Shown here in pieces: positions 55,560 to 64,000 of a DNA stretch of 64,000 nucleotides. Where the stretch lies: contig QNRL01000009.1 in the NCBI GenBank assembly GCA_003315335.1, positions 1-64,000 of the forward strand. Reading direction: 5' to 3'. Each line of letters opens with the position of its first letter. Position 1 is the stretch's first letter. The notes beneath the pieces were generated by a model that ran no database searches, was not told where the DNA came from, and worked only from the letters and a program-made list of their open reading frames with translations. Source of the stretch: Pseudocitrobacter faecalis. Lineage in GTDB: Bacteria; Pseudomonadota; Gammaproteobacteria; Enterobacterales; Enterobacteriaceae. Made by a program: the position numbers and the translations under genes.

Positions 55560-58500
55560 TTACTGCGCCTGCACACGCAGCTCTGCTGCGCTACGACTAC
55601 GGTGACCCAACAGTGCTTTGACATCGCTGGACTTCGGCTTAACCAGTGCAAACTTCGCGGAGAACGCCGGCCAGTTCGCCAGGATCTCTTCACCGCGCTG
55701 TGAACCGGTCAACTGGACATGTTCGGTAATCAGCCCGCGCAGGTGCTCTTCATGGATTGCCAGAGAGTCAACGTCCAGCACTTCCACCAGTTCCGGGTTA
55801 ACGCGTTTGCGGAAATCGCCGCTTTCATCCAGAACGTAGGCGAAGCCGCCGGTCATACCTGCACCAAAGTTAACGCCGGTTTTACCCAGAATGCAGACGA
55901 TGCCGCCGGTCATGTATTCACAACCGTTGTCGCCTATGCCTTCTACGACGGTGATTGCCCCGGAGTTACGCACCGCAAAACGTTCACCCGCGCGCCCAGC
56001 AGCGTACAGACGACCGCCGGTCGCGCCGTACAGGCAGGTGTTACCGATAATGCTCGCTTCGTGGCTGCGGAAGGCGGAACCCACCGGAGGACGAATCGCA
56101 ATCAGACCGCCCGCCATGCCTTTACCGACATAGTCGTTGGCATCGCCGGTCAGGTACAGCTCTACGCCGCCCGCGTTCCAGACGCCGAAGCTCTGGCCTG
56201 CGGTGCCGCTGAAGTGCGCTTTAATCGGATCGGCCGCCAGACCCTGGTCGCCGTGCGTTTGCGCGATATAGCCGGAGAGCGACGCGCCCACGGAGCGATC
56301 GGTATTGCGAATATCGAACCAGAAAGTTTTGCTCTGGCGCTCATCGACAAACGGTTTCGCCTGTTGCAGCAGTTGCGCGTTCAGCACGCCATTATCGAAC
56401 GGCGGGTTGTTCTCAGTGCAGTAGAGCGCCTTGCCAGGATGTGGCTCGGCGGTCTCCAGCAGTCGAGACAACTCCAGCTTCTGCTGTTTGGCGGTGAAAC
56501 CGTCCAGCTCTTTAAGCAGGTCGGTGCGGCCAATCAGATCCACCAGACGTGTCACGCCAAGTTGCGCCATCAGCTCGCGGGTTTCACGGGCGATAAATTC
56601 AAAGTAGTTGGTCACTTTGAACGGCAGGCCGTGATAGTGGTTCTTACGCAGTTTGTCATCCTGAGTTGCAACACCCGTCGCGCAATTGTTCAGGTGGCAA
56701 ATTCGCAGGTATTTACAACCGAGCGCCACCATCGGGCCGGTGCCGAAGCCGAAGCTTTCCGCGCCGAGAATCGCCGCTTTGATAATATCGACGCCGGTTT
56801 TCAGGCCACCATCGACCTGCAAACGAATTTTATGACGCAAGCCGTTGGCAACCAGCGCCTGCTGAGTTTCCACCAGGCCGAGTTCCCACGGGCAGCCAGC
56901 ATATTTCACCGACGACAGCGGGCTTGCCCCCGTACCACCGTCATAACCGGCGATGGTGATCAGGTCTGCATACGCTTTTGCCACACCCGTAGCGATGGTG
57001 CCGACGCCCGGTTCGGAAACCAGCTTCACGGAGATCATCGCTTTCGGGTTGACCTGTTTCAGGTCGAAAATAAGCTGTGCTAAATCCTCGATAGAGTAGA
57101 TATCGTGGTGCGGCGGTGGCGAGATTAACGTCACGCCCGGCACCGAATAGCGTAGTTTGGCGATGTATGGAGTGACTTTATCGCCCGGTAACTGACCACC
57201 TTCGCCCGGCTTCGCGCCCTGAGCGACTTTAATCTGAATGACGTCGGCATTGACCAGGTACGCCGGCGTGACGCCGAAGCGGCCGGAAGCCACCTGCTTG
57301 ATGCGCGACACTTTGTTAGTACCGTAGCGCGCCGGGTCTTCACCACCTTCACCGGAGTTTGAGTTGCCGCCGATGCTGTTCATCGCCTCCGCCAGCGCCT
57401 CGTGCGCTTCCGGGCTTAATGCACCGATAGACATCGCCGCGGTATCGAAGCGTTTGAACAGCTCAGTTGCCGGTTCGACCTCTTCAATACTGACGGCGTC
57501 GCTACCCGGCGTGATAGCCAGCAGATCGCGCAGCGTTGCCGCCGGACGCTCATTGACCAGCTTCGCGTATTCCTGATAGTCGCTGTATTCGCCGCTTTGA
57601 ACCGCTTGTTGCAGCGTGCGCACCACGTCCGGGTTATAGGCGTGATATTCACCGCCGTGAACGTACTTCAGCAGGCCGCCCTGGCTAATCGGTTTACGTG
57701 CCAGCCAGGCGCGTTTCGACAGGTTCAGCAGGTCCTGCTGGAAGTCTTCAAAGTTTGCGCCGCCAATGCGGCTGACGACGCCCTGGAAGCACAGCGCAAC
57801 CACATCGTCGTGCAGCCCGACCGCTTCAAACAGTTTTGAACAGCGGTAAGAAGCAATGGTCGAGATGCCCATTTTGGACATGATTTTGTACAGACCTTTG
57901 TTGATGCCGTTACGGTAGTTCAGCATCACGGTGCGATACGCTTTATCGATCGCTTTGGTATCGACCAGTTTCGCCAGCGTTTCGTAGGCGAGGTACGGAT
58001 AGATAGCCGTCGCGCCGAAGCCCAGCAGCACGGCGAAGTGGTGCGGGTCGCGGGCGCTGGCGGTTTCCACGATGATGTTGGCATCGCAGCGCAGGCTTTT
58101 CTCTACCAGGCGCGCCTGAACCGCGCCGACCGCCATCGGAGCCGGAACCGGCAGACGATTTTTGGCAATGTTGCGGTCAGAAAGCACCAGCAGGACGGTA
58201 CCGTTACGCACCATCTCTTCAGCTTTATCGCACAGCGCTTTTACTGTTGCCTCAAGCGAGGTTTCAGTCGCGTCATAAGTAATATCGAGCGTGTCTGCGC
58301 GATAGTGCTCATCTGCAATCGTGGTGAGCTGTTTAAAATCAGAGAACAGCAGGATCGGCGATTTGAAGCTCAGGCGGTGAGCCTGGCCTTCCGCTTCGCA
58401 GAAGACGTTCATTTCGCGGCCAATGCTGGTTGCCAGCGACATGACGTGCGCTTCACGCAGCGGGTCGATTGGCGGGTTGGTTACCTGCGCAAACTGCTGA

Positions 58501-60020
58501 CGGAAGTAGTCATAAATAATACGCGGCTGGCTGGAAAGGACGGCAAACGGGGTATCATCGCCCATTGAACCGACTGCTTCCTGGCCGTTTTCGCCCAGCA
58601 CGCGAATAACCGAATCCAGCTCTTCCGCGCTGTAGTTAAACTGTTTCTGGTAGCTGGCGAGGGCGTCATCGTCCATCTCGCGGCTGCCGACCTCTTCGTC
58701 CGGCAGATCTTCAAACGGCACCAGACGGCGGACGTTTTTCTCCATCCACTCTTTGTACGGATGGCGGCTTTTCAGGTCGTTATCGGTTTCTGCTGAGTGC
58801 AGAATGCGGCCACTGCGGGTGTCGATCACCATCAGCTCACCGGGCCCAACGCGGCCTTTTTCCATCACTTCGTCGGGCTGATAATCCCAGATCCCGACTT
58901 CGGAGGCGCAGGTGATGAGCTTGTCTTTGGTAATGACGTAGCGCGCCGGGCGCAGACCGTTACGGTCAAGGTTACAGGCCGCGTAGCGACCATCGGACAT
59001 CACGATGCCCGCCGGGCCATCCCACGGCTCCATGTGCATGGAGTTAAAATCGAAGAACGCGCGCAGTTCCGGATCCATATCCGGGTTGTTCTGCCAGGCT
59101 GGCGGAACCAGAAGACGCATCGCACGCACGATATCCATCCCGCCTGCCAGCAGCAGTTCGAGCATGTTATCCATCGAACTGGAGTCAGAGCCGGTTTCGT
59201 TAACAAATGGCGCAGCGTCGTGCAGGTCAGGGATCAGCGGCGTCTGGAACTTATAGGTACGCGCGCGCGCCCACTGACGGTTACCGGTGATGGTGTTGAT
59301 TTCACCGTTGTGCGCCAGATAGCGGAACGGCTGTGCCAGCGGCCAGCGCGGCACGGTGTTGGTGGAGAAGCGCTGGTGGAACAGGCAGATGGCCGATTCC
59401 AGACGCAGGTCTGCAAGGTCAAGGTAGAAGCGCGGCAAATCTGCCGGCATACACAGACCTTTATAGATGTTCACCAGGTTCGACAGGCTACAAACGTAGA
59501 ACTCTTTGTCTTCCACCAGGCGTTGTTCGATGCGGCGACGGGCGATGAACAGACGGCGTTCCATATCGCGCGGGCGCCAGCCAGCCGGGGCATTAACAAA
59601 AATTTGCTCAATACGGGGCAGCGAGGAGAGGGCGATTTCACCGAGCACGCCTTCGTTGGTCGGCACATCGCGCCAGCCAACAATCGAAAGCGTTTCACGT
59701 TGCAGTTCTTCTTCAACGATGCGGCGCGATGCGGCGGCTTTATCAGGATCCTGATTCAGGAACAGCATGCCGACGGCGTAGTTTTTGGCTAAACGCCAGC
59801 CGCGCTCTTGCGCCACAATGCGGAAGAAACGATCCGGTTTTTGCAGCAGCAGGCCGCAACCGTCACCGGTTTTACCATCGGCGAGGATTGCCCCACGGTG
59901 CTGCATGCGGGCCAGTGCGTGTATAGCGGTACGCACTACCTTGTGGCTAGGTTCGCCTTCTATGTGGGCGATCAGGCCGAAACCACAGTTATCCCTCTCA
60001 AGGGATTTATCGTACAACAT
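55560..60020 (-). CDS. gltB: Glutamate synthase (NADPH), large chain
   Basis: A 1486-residue GOGAT subunit producing two glutamates from glutamine and 2-oxoglutarate. The propeptide [11 protein letters not shown] is removed to expose the N-terminal nucleophile Cys12 ([11 protein letters not shown]) of the class II amidotransferase domain. The central and FMN-binding synthase domains follow, with the [3Fe-4S] cysteines in [12 protein letters not shown], and the C-terminal beta-helix (GGXXGGXXA-type repeats). GGGGAGG precedes the ATG; an in-frame TAG at 60042-60044 excludes a longer N terminus. Confidence 0.97.
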   Translation of the reverse strand: MLYDKSLERDNCGFGLIAHIEGEPSHKVVRTAIHALARMQHRGAILADGKTGDGCGLLLQKPDRFFRIVAQERGWRLAKNYAVGMLFLNQDPDKAAASRRIVEEELQRETLSIVGWRDVPTNEGVLGEIALSSLPRIEQIFVNAPAGWRPRDMERRLFIARRRIEQRLVEDKEFYVCSLSNLVNIYKGLCMPADLPRFYLDLADLRLESAICLFHQRFSTNTVPRWPLAQPFRYLAHNGEINTITGNRQWARARTYKFQTPLIPDLHDAAPFVNETGSDSSSMDNMLELLLAGGMDIVRAMRLLVPPAWQNNPDMDPELRAFFDFNSMHMEPWDGPAGIVMSDGRYAACNLDRNGLRPARYVITKDKLITCASEVGIWDYQPDEVMEKGRVGPGELMVIDTRSGRILHSAETDNDLKSRHPYKEWMEKNVRRLVPFEDLPDEEVGSREMDDDALASYQKQFNYSAEELDSVIRVLGENGQEAVGSMGDDTPFAVLSSQPRIIYDYFRQQFAQVTNPPIDPLREAHVMSLATSIGREMNVFCEAEGQAHRLSFKSPILLFSDFKQLTTIADEHYRADTLDITYDATETSLEATVKALCDKAEEMVRNGTVLLVLSDRNIAKNRLPVPAPMAVGAVQARLVEKSLRCDANIIVETASARDPHHFAVLLGFGATAIYPYLAYETLAKLVDTKAIDKAYRTVMLNYRNGINKGLYKIMSKMGISTIASYRCSKLFEAVGLHDDVVALCFQGVVSRIGGANFEDFQQDLLNLSKRAWLARKPISQGGLLKYVHGGEYHAYNPDVVRTLQQAVQSGEYSDYQEYAKLVNERPAATLRDLLAITPGSDAVSIEEVEPATELFKRFDTAAMSIGALSPEAHEALAEAMNSIGGNSNSGEGGEDPARYGTNKVSRIKQVASGRFGVTPAYLVNADVIQIKVAQGAKPGEGGQLPGDKVTPYIAKLRYSVPGVTLISPPPHHDIYSIEDLAQLIFDLKQVNPKAMISVKLVSEPGVGTIATGVAKAYADLITIAGYDGGTGASPLSSVKYAGCPWELGLVETQQALVANGLRHKIRLQVDGGLKTGVDIIKAAILGAESFGFGTGPMVALGCKYLRICHLNNCATGVATQDDKLRKNHYHGLPFKVTNYFEFIARETRELMAQLGVTRLVDLIGRTDLLKELDGFTAKQQKLELSRLLETAEPHPGKALYCTENNPPFDNGVLNAQLLQQAKPFVDERQSKTFWFDIRNTDRSVGASLSGYIAQTHGDQGLAADPIKAHFSGTAGQSFGVWNAGGVELYLTGDANDYVGKGMAGGLIAIRPPVGSAFRSHEASIIGNTCLYGATGGRLYAAGRAGERFAVRNSGAITVVEGIGDNGCEYMTGGIVCILGKTGVNFGAGMTGGFAYVLDESGDFRKRVNPELVEVLDVDSLAIHEEHLRGLITEHVQLTGSQRGEEILANWPAFSAKFALVKPKSSDVKALLGHRSRSAAELRVQAQ

Positions 60021-60703
60021 ATCAGTGAACCTCCCCAGGCTCTACGTGACTCACTCCGACACCGATTGCGCACGGGCGCAGAAAGAGCATGGCGACGGGA
60101 TTGGGTCGTTCAATGACCCATCTCGCATTCGCCCTCTTTTGCCTTTTCGCGCAGGTCAAACAAGTTTGAGGACTTGCTTCAGAGGGAATCTCAATTACTG
60201 CATAAATATGATGAGCTGAGTGCTCATCCAGAAAGCTTCCAGCGGATTTCCAACTTATCGGGAATCCGTAGGCAGGTCAAATGGCAAACTTATTTATCTA
60301 AAAATGTGCTATAGAAGCCTTAACAGAATGAAATTTATGGATTTTATCCATTTTTTACATTGTATTAACCACGAAACGGGTGCGGATGGAGTGTGATCTG
60401 ACTCACTATCTGGAAGCGCTGTGATAAACGGCCTGTGCTGAATTTACCGCTTAAAGTAGCACATAACACTGGCAATGGTTGTGCGGGTATAGGATCACTC
60501 TGTTTTTCTTCGAGAGGCGGATTAAAGCAAAATAAGCGGCGTATATAAGCAAAAGTAATCGGTTTGGCGATGAATGAAATTGCATTTATTTTGAGTGGTT
60601 ATGCAATAAGATAAAGGTCTACCGGGCGATTGATCCAGGTCATCGCCGATCGAGACTAAAAATGGCAGGCTTGGCCCCTTTCTACAGGCCGGTCTATCAG
60701 ATT
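60021..60703. other. gltB-yhcC divergent control region
   Basis: A 683-base gap without a supported gene. It contains the gltB leader, long AT-rich tracts typical of Lrp- and IHF-bound DNA, and a CRP-like site at 60392-60407. Small inverted repeats are present, such as GGGTCATTGAACGACCC (on the minus strand near 60103-60119). gltBD is known in E. coli to be activated by Lrp with IHF, but individual sites cannot be fixed by eye. The yhcC promoter must also lie here. Confidence 0.55.
60392..60407. promoter_or_regulatory. CRP-like site upstream of gltB
   Basis: TGTGA-TCTGAC-TCACT matches nine of ten core positions of the CRP consensus. It lies about 375 bases upstream of the gltB start and 297 upstream of yhcC. 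CRP effects on gltBDF have been reported in E. coli; which promoter it serves here is unknown. Confidence 0.6.
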
Positions 60704-61633
60704 ATGCAGTTACAAAAATTAGTCAATATGTTTGGTGGGGATCTTGCACGTCGCTATGGCGAAAAGGTTCATAAATTGACGCTGCATGGTGGGTTTAGCT
60801 GCCCGAATCGCGATGGCACGATTGGCCGGGGCGGCTGTACATTTTGCAATGTCGCCTCTTTTGCCGACGAAGCACAGCAGTACCGCTCGATTGCTGAGCA
60901 GCTTGAACATCAGGCCAGCCTGGTAAATCGCGCCAAACGCTATCTTGCCTATTTTCAGGCCTATACCAGTACCTTCGCTGAAGTACAGGTACTGCGTTCT
61001 ATGTATCAACAAGCCGTTAGTCAGGCCAATATTGTCGGCCTGTGCGTGGGTACGCGCCCGGACTGTGTACCGGAAGCGGTGCTCGATTTGCTCACCGAAT
61101 ATAAAGAACAGGGTTATGAGGTGTGGCTGGAGCTGGGGCTACAAACCGCGCACGATAAAACGCTGCATCGTATCAATCGGGGGCACGATTTTGCCTGCTA
61201 TCAGAACACGACGCGACGGGCACGCGAACGCGGGCTGAAGGTGTGCTCCCACCTGATCGTCGGCTTGCCGGGCGAAGGGAAAAGTGAATGTCTGCAAACA
61301 CTGGAACGCGTTGTAGAGACCGGCGTGGACGGCATTAAGCTGCATCCGCTGCATATCGTGAAGGGCAGCATTATGGCGAAAGCCTGGGAAGTGGGGCGTT
61401 TAAGCGGTATTGAGCTGGACGATTACACCGTGACGGCCGGTGAGATGATTCGCCATACGCCACCCGAGGTGATTTACCACCGCATTTCTGCCAGCGCACG
61501 TCGCCCAACGTTGCTCGCGCCGATGTGGTGTGAAAACCGCTGGACCGGGATGGTGGAGCTGGATAAATATTTGAATGAACATGGAGCGCAGGGATCGGCG
61601 CTGGGGCGAGGGTGGTGCAACCCCTCACCCTAA
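60704..61633 (+). CDS. yhcC: Radical SAM protein YhcC
   Basis: A 309-residue member of the TIGR01212 radical SAM family. The [4Fe-4S] cysteines are Cys33, Cys45 and Cys48 (CPNRDGTIGRGGCTFC), a spacing typical of this subgroup. Later segments (GTRPDCVPEAVLDLL, WLELGLQTAHDKTLHRINRGH, HLIVGLPGEGKSE) fit Elp3-like folds. ATG at 60704 is chosen; an in-frame ATG at 60662 would add 14 residues. The last four residues and stop lie inside REPIN-like copy C. Substrate unknown. Confidence 0.9.
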   Translation: MQLQKLVNMFGGDLARRYGEKVHKLTLHGGFSCPNRDGTIGRGGCTFCNVASFADEAQQYRSIAEQLEHQASLVNRAKRYLAYFQAYTSTFAEVQVLRSMYQQAVSQANIVGLCVGTRPDCVPEAVLDLLTEYKEQGYEVWLELGLQTAHDKTLHRINRGHDFACYQNTTRRARERGLKVCSHLIVGLPGEGKSECLQTLERVVETGVDGIKLHPLHIVKGSIMAKAWEVGRLSGIELDDYTVTAGEMIRHTPPEVIYHRISASARRPTLLAPMWCENRWTGMVELDKYLNEHGAQGSALGRGWCNPSP

Positions 61634-61728
61634 CCCTCTCCCACGGGGAGAGGGGACCGATCGCATGCGTGTGAATGTTCTGCGCTGGTTTTCTCCCTCT
61701 CCCTGAGGGAGAGGGCCGGGGTGAGGGG
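61621..61728. repeat. REPIN-like palindromic element, copy C
   Basis: Arms CCCCTCACCCTAACCCTCTC at the left and GAGGGCCGGGGTGAGGGG at the right, with inner hairpins CCCTCTCCC-ACG-GGGAGAGGG and CTCCCTCTCCCTGAGGGAGAG, joined by about 40 bases. It is the clearest copy and very similar to 50182-50290. It overlaps the yhcC 3' end and stands between yhcC and arcB. Confidence 0.9.
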
Positions 61729-61826
61729 AGAACAAAGACCGCACAACCCAGCATTTTTTACACAACCTTCAACGCATTGCTCAGAATTGGGTATTATTGA
61801 GCGACGATGACGTGAAGGAACCCCCT

Positions 61827-64000
61827 ATGAAGCAAATCCGTTTACTGGCGCAGTATTACGTCGACCTGATGATGAAGCTGGGTCTGGTGCGCTTTTCAAT
61901 GCTATTAGCCCTTGCGCTGGTGGTGCTGGCCATTGTGGTACAGATGGCCGTGACCATGGTGCTGCACGGCCAGGTCGAAAGCATTGATGTGATCCGTTCT
62001 ATCTTCTTTGGTCTGTTGATTACGCCATGGGCGGTCTACTTTTTATCGGTGGTGGTCGAGCAACTGGAAGAGTCTCGCCAGCGCTTATCGAAGCTGGTGG
62101 AGAAGCTCGAAGAGATGCGCGAGCGCGATCTCAAACTTAACGTTCAACTTAAAGACAACATCGCGCAGCTCAACCAGGAAATCAGCGATCGTGAAAAGGC
62201 GGAAGCCGAGCGTGAAACCACGCTTGAGCAGCTGAAGGTCGAGATGAAAGAGCGTGAAGAGACGCAAATCCGCCTTGAGCAACAATCCTCTTTCCTGCGC
62301 TCGTTCCTGGATGCCTCACCCGATCTGGTCTTCTATCGCAATGAGGATAAAGAGTTTTCTGGCTGTAACCGGGCGATGGAGCTGTTAACCGGGAAAAGTG
62401 AAAAGCAGCTTATAAACCTGCACCCGGAAGACGTTTACTCGCCGGAAGCTGCGGCGAAGGTGCTGGAAACCGATGAGAAAGTTTTCCGTCATAACGTCTC
62501 GCTCACCTATGAACAGTGGCTGGATTACCCGGATGGCCGCAAAGCCTGCTTTGAAATTCGTAAAGTGCCTTATTACGATCGCGTCGGTAAGCGCCATGGT
62601 CTGATGGGCTTTGGCCGCGATATTACCGAGCGTAAGCGCTATCAGGACGCCCTGGAGCGCGCCAGCCGCGATAAGACCACCTTTATCTCCACCATCAGCC
62701 ACGAGCTGCGTACGCCGCTTAACGGCATCGTCGGCCTCAGCCGTATTCTGCTTGATACCGACCTGACCGCCGAGCAGGAAAAATACCTGAAAACGATCCA
62801 TGTATCAGCGGTGACATTGGGGAATATCTTCAACGATATTATCGATATGGATAAAATGGAGCGGCGTAAAGTTCAACTGGATAACCAGACCATCGACTTT
62901 ACCGGTTTCCTCTCGGATTTAGAAAATCTTTCCGGCTTGCAGGCGCAACAGAAAGGGCTGCGCTTCGTCATGGAACCGAGTTTGCCGCTGCCGCATAAAG
63001 TGATCACTGACGGCACGCGTCTGCGTCAGATTCTGTGGAATCTCATCAGTAACGCGGTGAAATTTACCCAGCAAGGTAAGGTGGAAGTACGCGTCCGTTA
63101 CGACGAAGGCGATATGCTGCACTTTGAAGTGGCCGACTCCGGTATCGGTATTCCGCAGGCAGAGCAGGATAAAATCTTCGCCATGTACTATCAGGTGAAA
63201 GACAGCCAGGGCGGTAAGCCGGCTACCGGCACCGGGATTGGCCTGGCCGTCTCGCGTCGTCTGGCGCGCGATATGGGCGGCGATATTGAAGTCTCCAGTC
63301 ATCCAGGCCAGGGCTCGACGTTTATTCTGACCGTCCACGCGCCAGCGGTTGCCGACGAAGTTGAAGATACGCTCGACGACGACGATATGCCGCTGCCTGC
63401 GCTTAACGTTCTGCTGGTGGAAGATATTGAACTGAACGTGATTGTTGCTCGCTCGGTGCTGGAAAAACTGGGCAACAGCGTTGATGTGGCGATGACCGGA
63501 AAGGCCGCGCTGGAGATGTTTACGCCAGGCGAATACGACCTGGTACTGCTGGATATTCAACTGCCGGATATGACCGGGCTGGATATCTCTCGCGAATTAA
63601 AACAGAAATTTGCCGCTGACGACCTGCCCCCGCTGGTGGCATTGACGGCTAACGTGCTGAAAGATAAAAAAGAGTATCTGGAAGCGGGAATGGATGATGT
63701 GCTGAGCAAGCCGTTATCAGTACCGGCCCTGACCGCGATGATCAAAAAATTCTGGGACACCGCCGACGACGAGGAGAGTACCGCAATGCCAACTGAGCAG
63801 GGTAAATCACAGCAGTTACTGGATATTCCGATGCTTGAGCAGTACATCGAACTGGTGGGGCCGAAGCTGATTACCGACGGTCTGGCTGTGTTCGAGAAGA
63901 TGATGCCGGGATATCTGGCGGTGCTGGAATCGAATCTGACCGCACGCGATCAGAAAGGAATTGTCGAGGAAGGGCACAAAATTAAGGGCGCGGCGGGTTC
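61827..64000 (+). CDS. arcB: Aerobic respiration sensor kinase ArcB (3' end outside window)
   Basis: The first 724 codons of a hybrid histidine kinase (778 residues in E. coli). Two transmembrane helices (about 23-43 and 58-77) are followed by a coiled coil with leucine repeats, a PAS domain (about 155-265), the kinase core with His292 (STISHELRTPLNG), the receiver with Asp576 (VLLDIQLPD) and the start of the HPt domain with His717 (EEGHKIKGAAG). It senses quinone redox state and phosphorylates ArcA. All three phospho-relay residues keep E. coli numbering. The frame runs off the window. Confidence 0.97.
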   Translation, partial: MKQIRLLAQYYVDLMMKLGLVRFSMLLALALVVLAIVVQMAVTMVLHGQVESIDVIRSIFFGLLITPWAVYFLSVVVEQLEESRQRLSKLVEKLEEMRERDLKLNVQLKDNIAQLNQEISDREKAEAERETTLEQLKVEMKEREETQIRLEQQSSFLRSFLDASPDLVFYRNEDKEFSGCNRAMELLTGKSEKQLINLHPEDVYSPEAAAKVLETDEKVFRHNVSLTYEQWLDYPDGRKACFEIRKVPYYDRVGKRHGLMGFGRDITERKRYQDALERASRDKTTFISTISHELRTPLNGIVGLSRILLDTDLTAEQEKYLKTIHVSAVTLGNIFNDIIDMDKMERRKVQLDNQTIDFTGFLSDLENLSGLQAQQKGLRFVMEPSLPLPHKVITDGTRLRQILWNLISNAVKFTQQGKVEVRVRYDEGDMLHFEVADSGIGIPQAEQDKIFAMYYQVKDSQGGKPATGTGIGLAVSRRLARDMGGDIEVSSHPGQGSTFILTVHAPAVADEVEDTLDDDDMPLPALNVLLVEDIELNVIVARSVLEKLGNSVDVAMTGKAALEMFTPGEYDLVLLDIQLPDMTGLDISRELKQKFAADDLPPLVALTANVLKDKKEYLEAGMDDVLSKPLSVPALTAMIKKFWDTADDEESTAMPTEQGKSQQLLDIPMLEQYIELVGPKLITDGLAVFEKMMPGYLAVLESNLTARDQKGIVEEGHKIKGAAG

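Noticed and set aside
55719-57083. A 454-codon open frame on the plus strand opposite gltB.
   Set aside because: It is antisense to highly conserved gltB sequence. Its translation has no recognisable domain and is rich in His, Arg and Ala, as expected from mirrored codons in a GC-rich gene.
58797-59792. A 331-codon plus-strand frame opposite the gltB N-terminal half.
   Set aside because: Antisense shadow; no ribosome-binding site, no familiar protein features, and gltB itself is intact.

Overview
The window is a stretch of core chromosome from a gammaproteobacterium of the Enterobacteriaceae. Almost every gene can be named from close similarity to its Escherichia/Salmonella/Enterobacter counterpart, and the order runs colinear with the E. 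coli rrnD-to-arcB segment. It is not E. coli K-12: msrPQ lies between aroQ and acuI, yhdW is intact, there are two tandem yhcN-type genes, gltF and the yhcADEFG block are absent between gltD and the nan operon, and a REPIN-like repeat sits at three gene ends. Citrobacter, Enterobacter, Leclercia and Kluyvera are plausible genera; I cannot choose between them by eye.

Layout. 1-724 is the distal end of an rRNA operon (23S end, 5S, tRNA-Thr(GGT), 5S, terminator). 794-4944 is the amino-acid ABC transporter yhdWXYZ on the minus strand, preceded by a match to a sigma-54 promoter. 5390-11181 holds yhdV, the acrEF efflux genes and their divergent regulator acrS. 11225-19983 is a minus-strand housekeeping run: yhdU, dusB-fis, prmA, yhdT-panF, aroQ-accB-accC and msrPQ. 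20064-33528 has acuI, csrD, the shape genes mreBCD, yhdE, rng, yhdP and tldD. 33615-38870 contains aaeR/aaeXAB, a barstar-like gene (yhcO) and two yhcN paralogues. 39247-45572 contains argR, mdh, degS, degQ, zapG and zapE. 45919-48229 has rplM-rpsI and sspAB. 48367-53926 is the sialic-acid catabolic cluster nanR-nanATEK-nanQ. 54132-64000 has gltBD, yhcC and the first 724 codons of arcB.

Links between genes. Nitrogen metabolism recurs: yhdWXYZ (probable Ntr control), gltBD (glutamate synthesis) and argR. Aerobic/anaerobic control links arcB to mdh, which has a 14/15 match to the ArcA box upstream. Envelope functions cluster as acrEF, mreBCD, yhdP, aaeAB, degS/degQ and zapE/zapG. The nan operon carries a recognisable NanR operator and CRP-like site.

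I found no CRISPR array, prophage, insertion sequence, toxin-antitoxin pair or defence island, and no candidate for an undescribed multi-gene system. The most useful unusual observations are the three-copy REPIN-like element (one copy supplies the end of yhcC), the sigma-54 promoter of yhdWXYZ, the hairpin-rich rrn spacer that repeats the 5S tail, and several operator matches. All identifications come from reading the sequence and from recall of family members; no database search was run.
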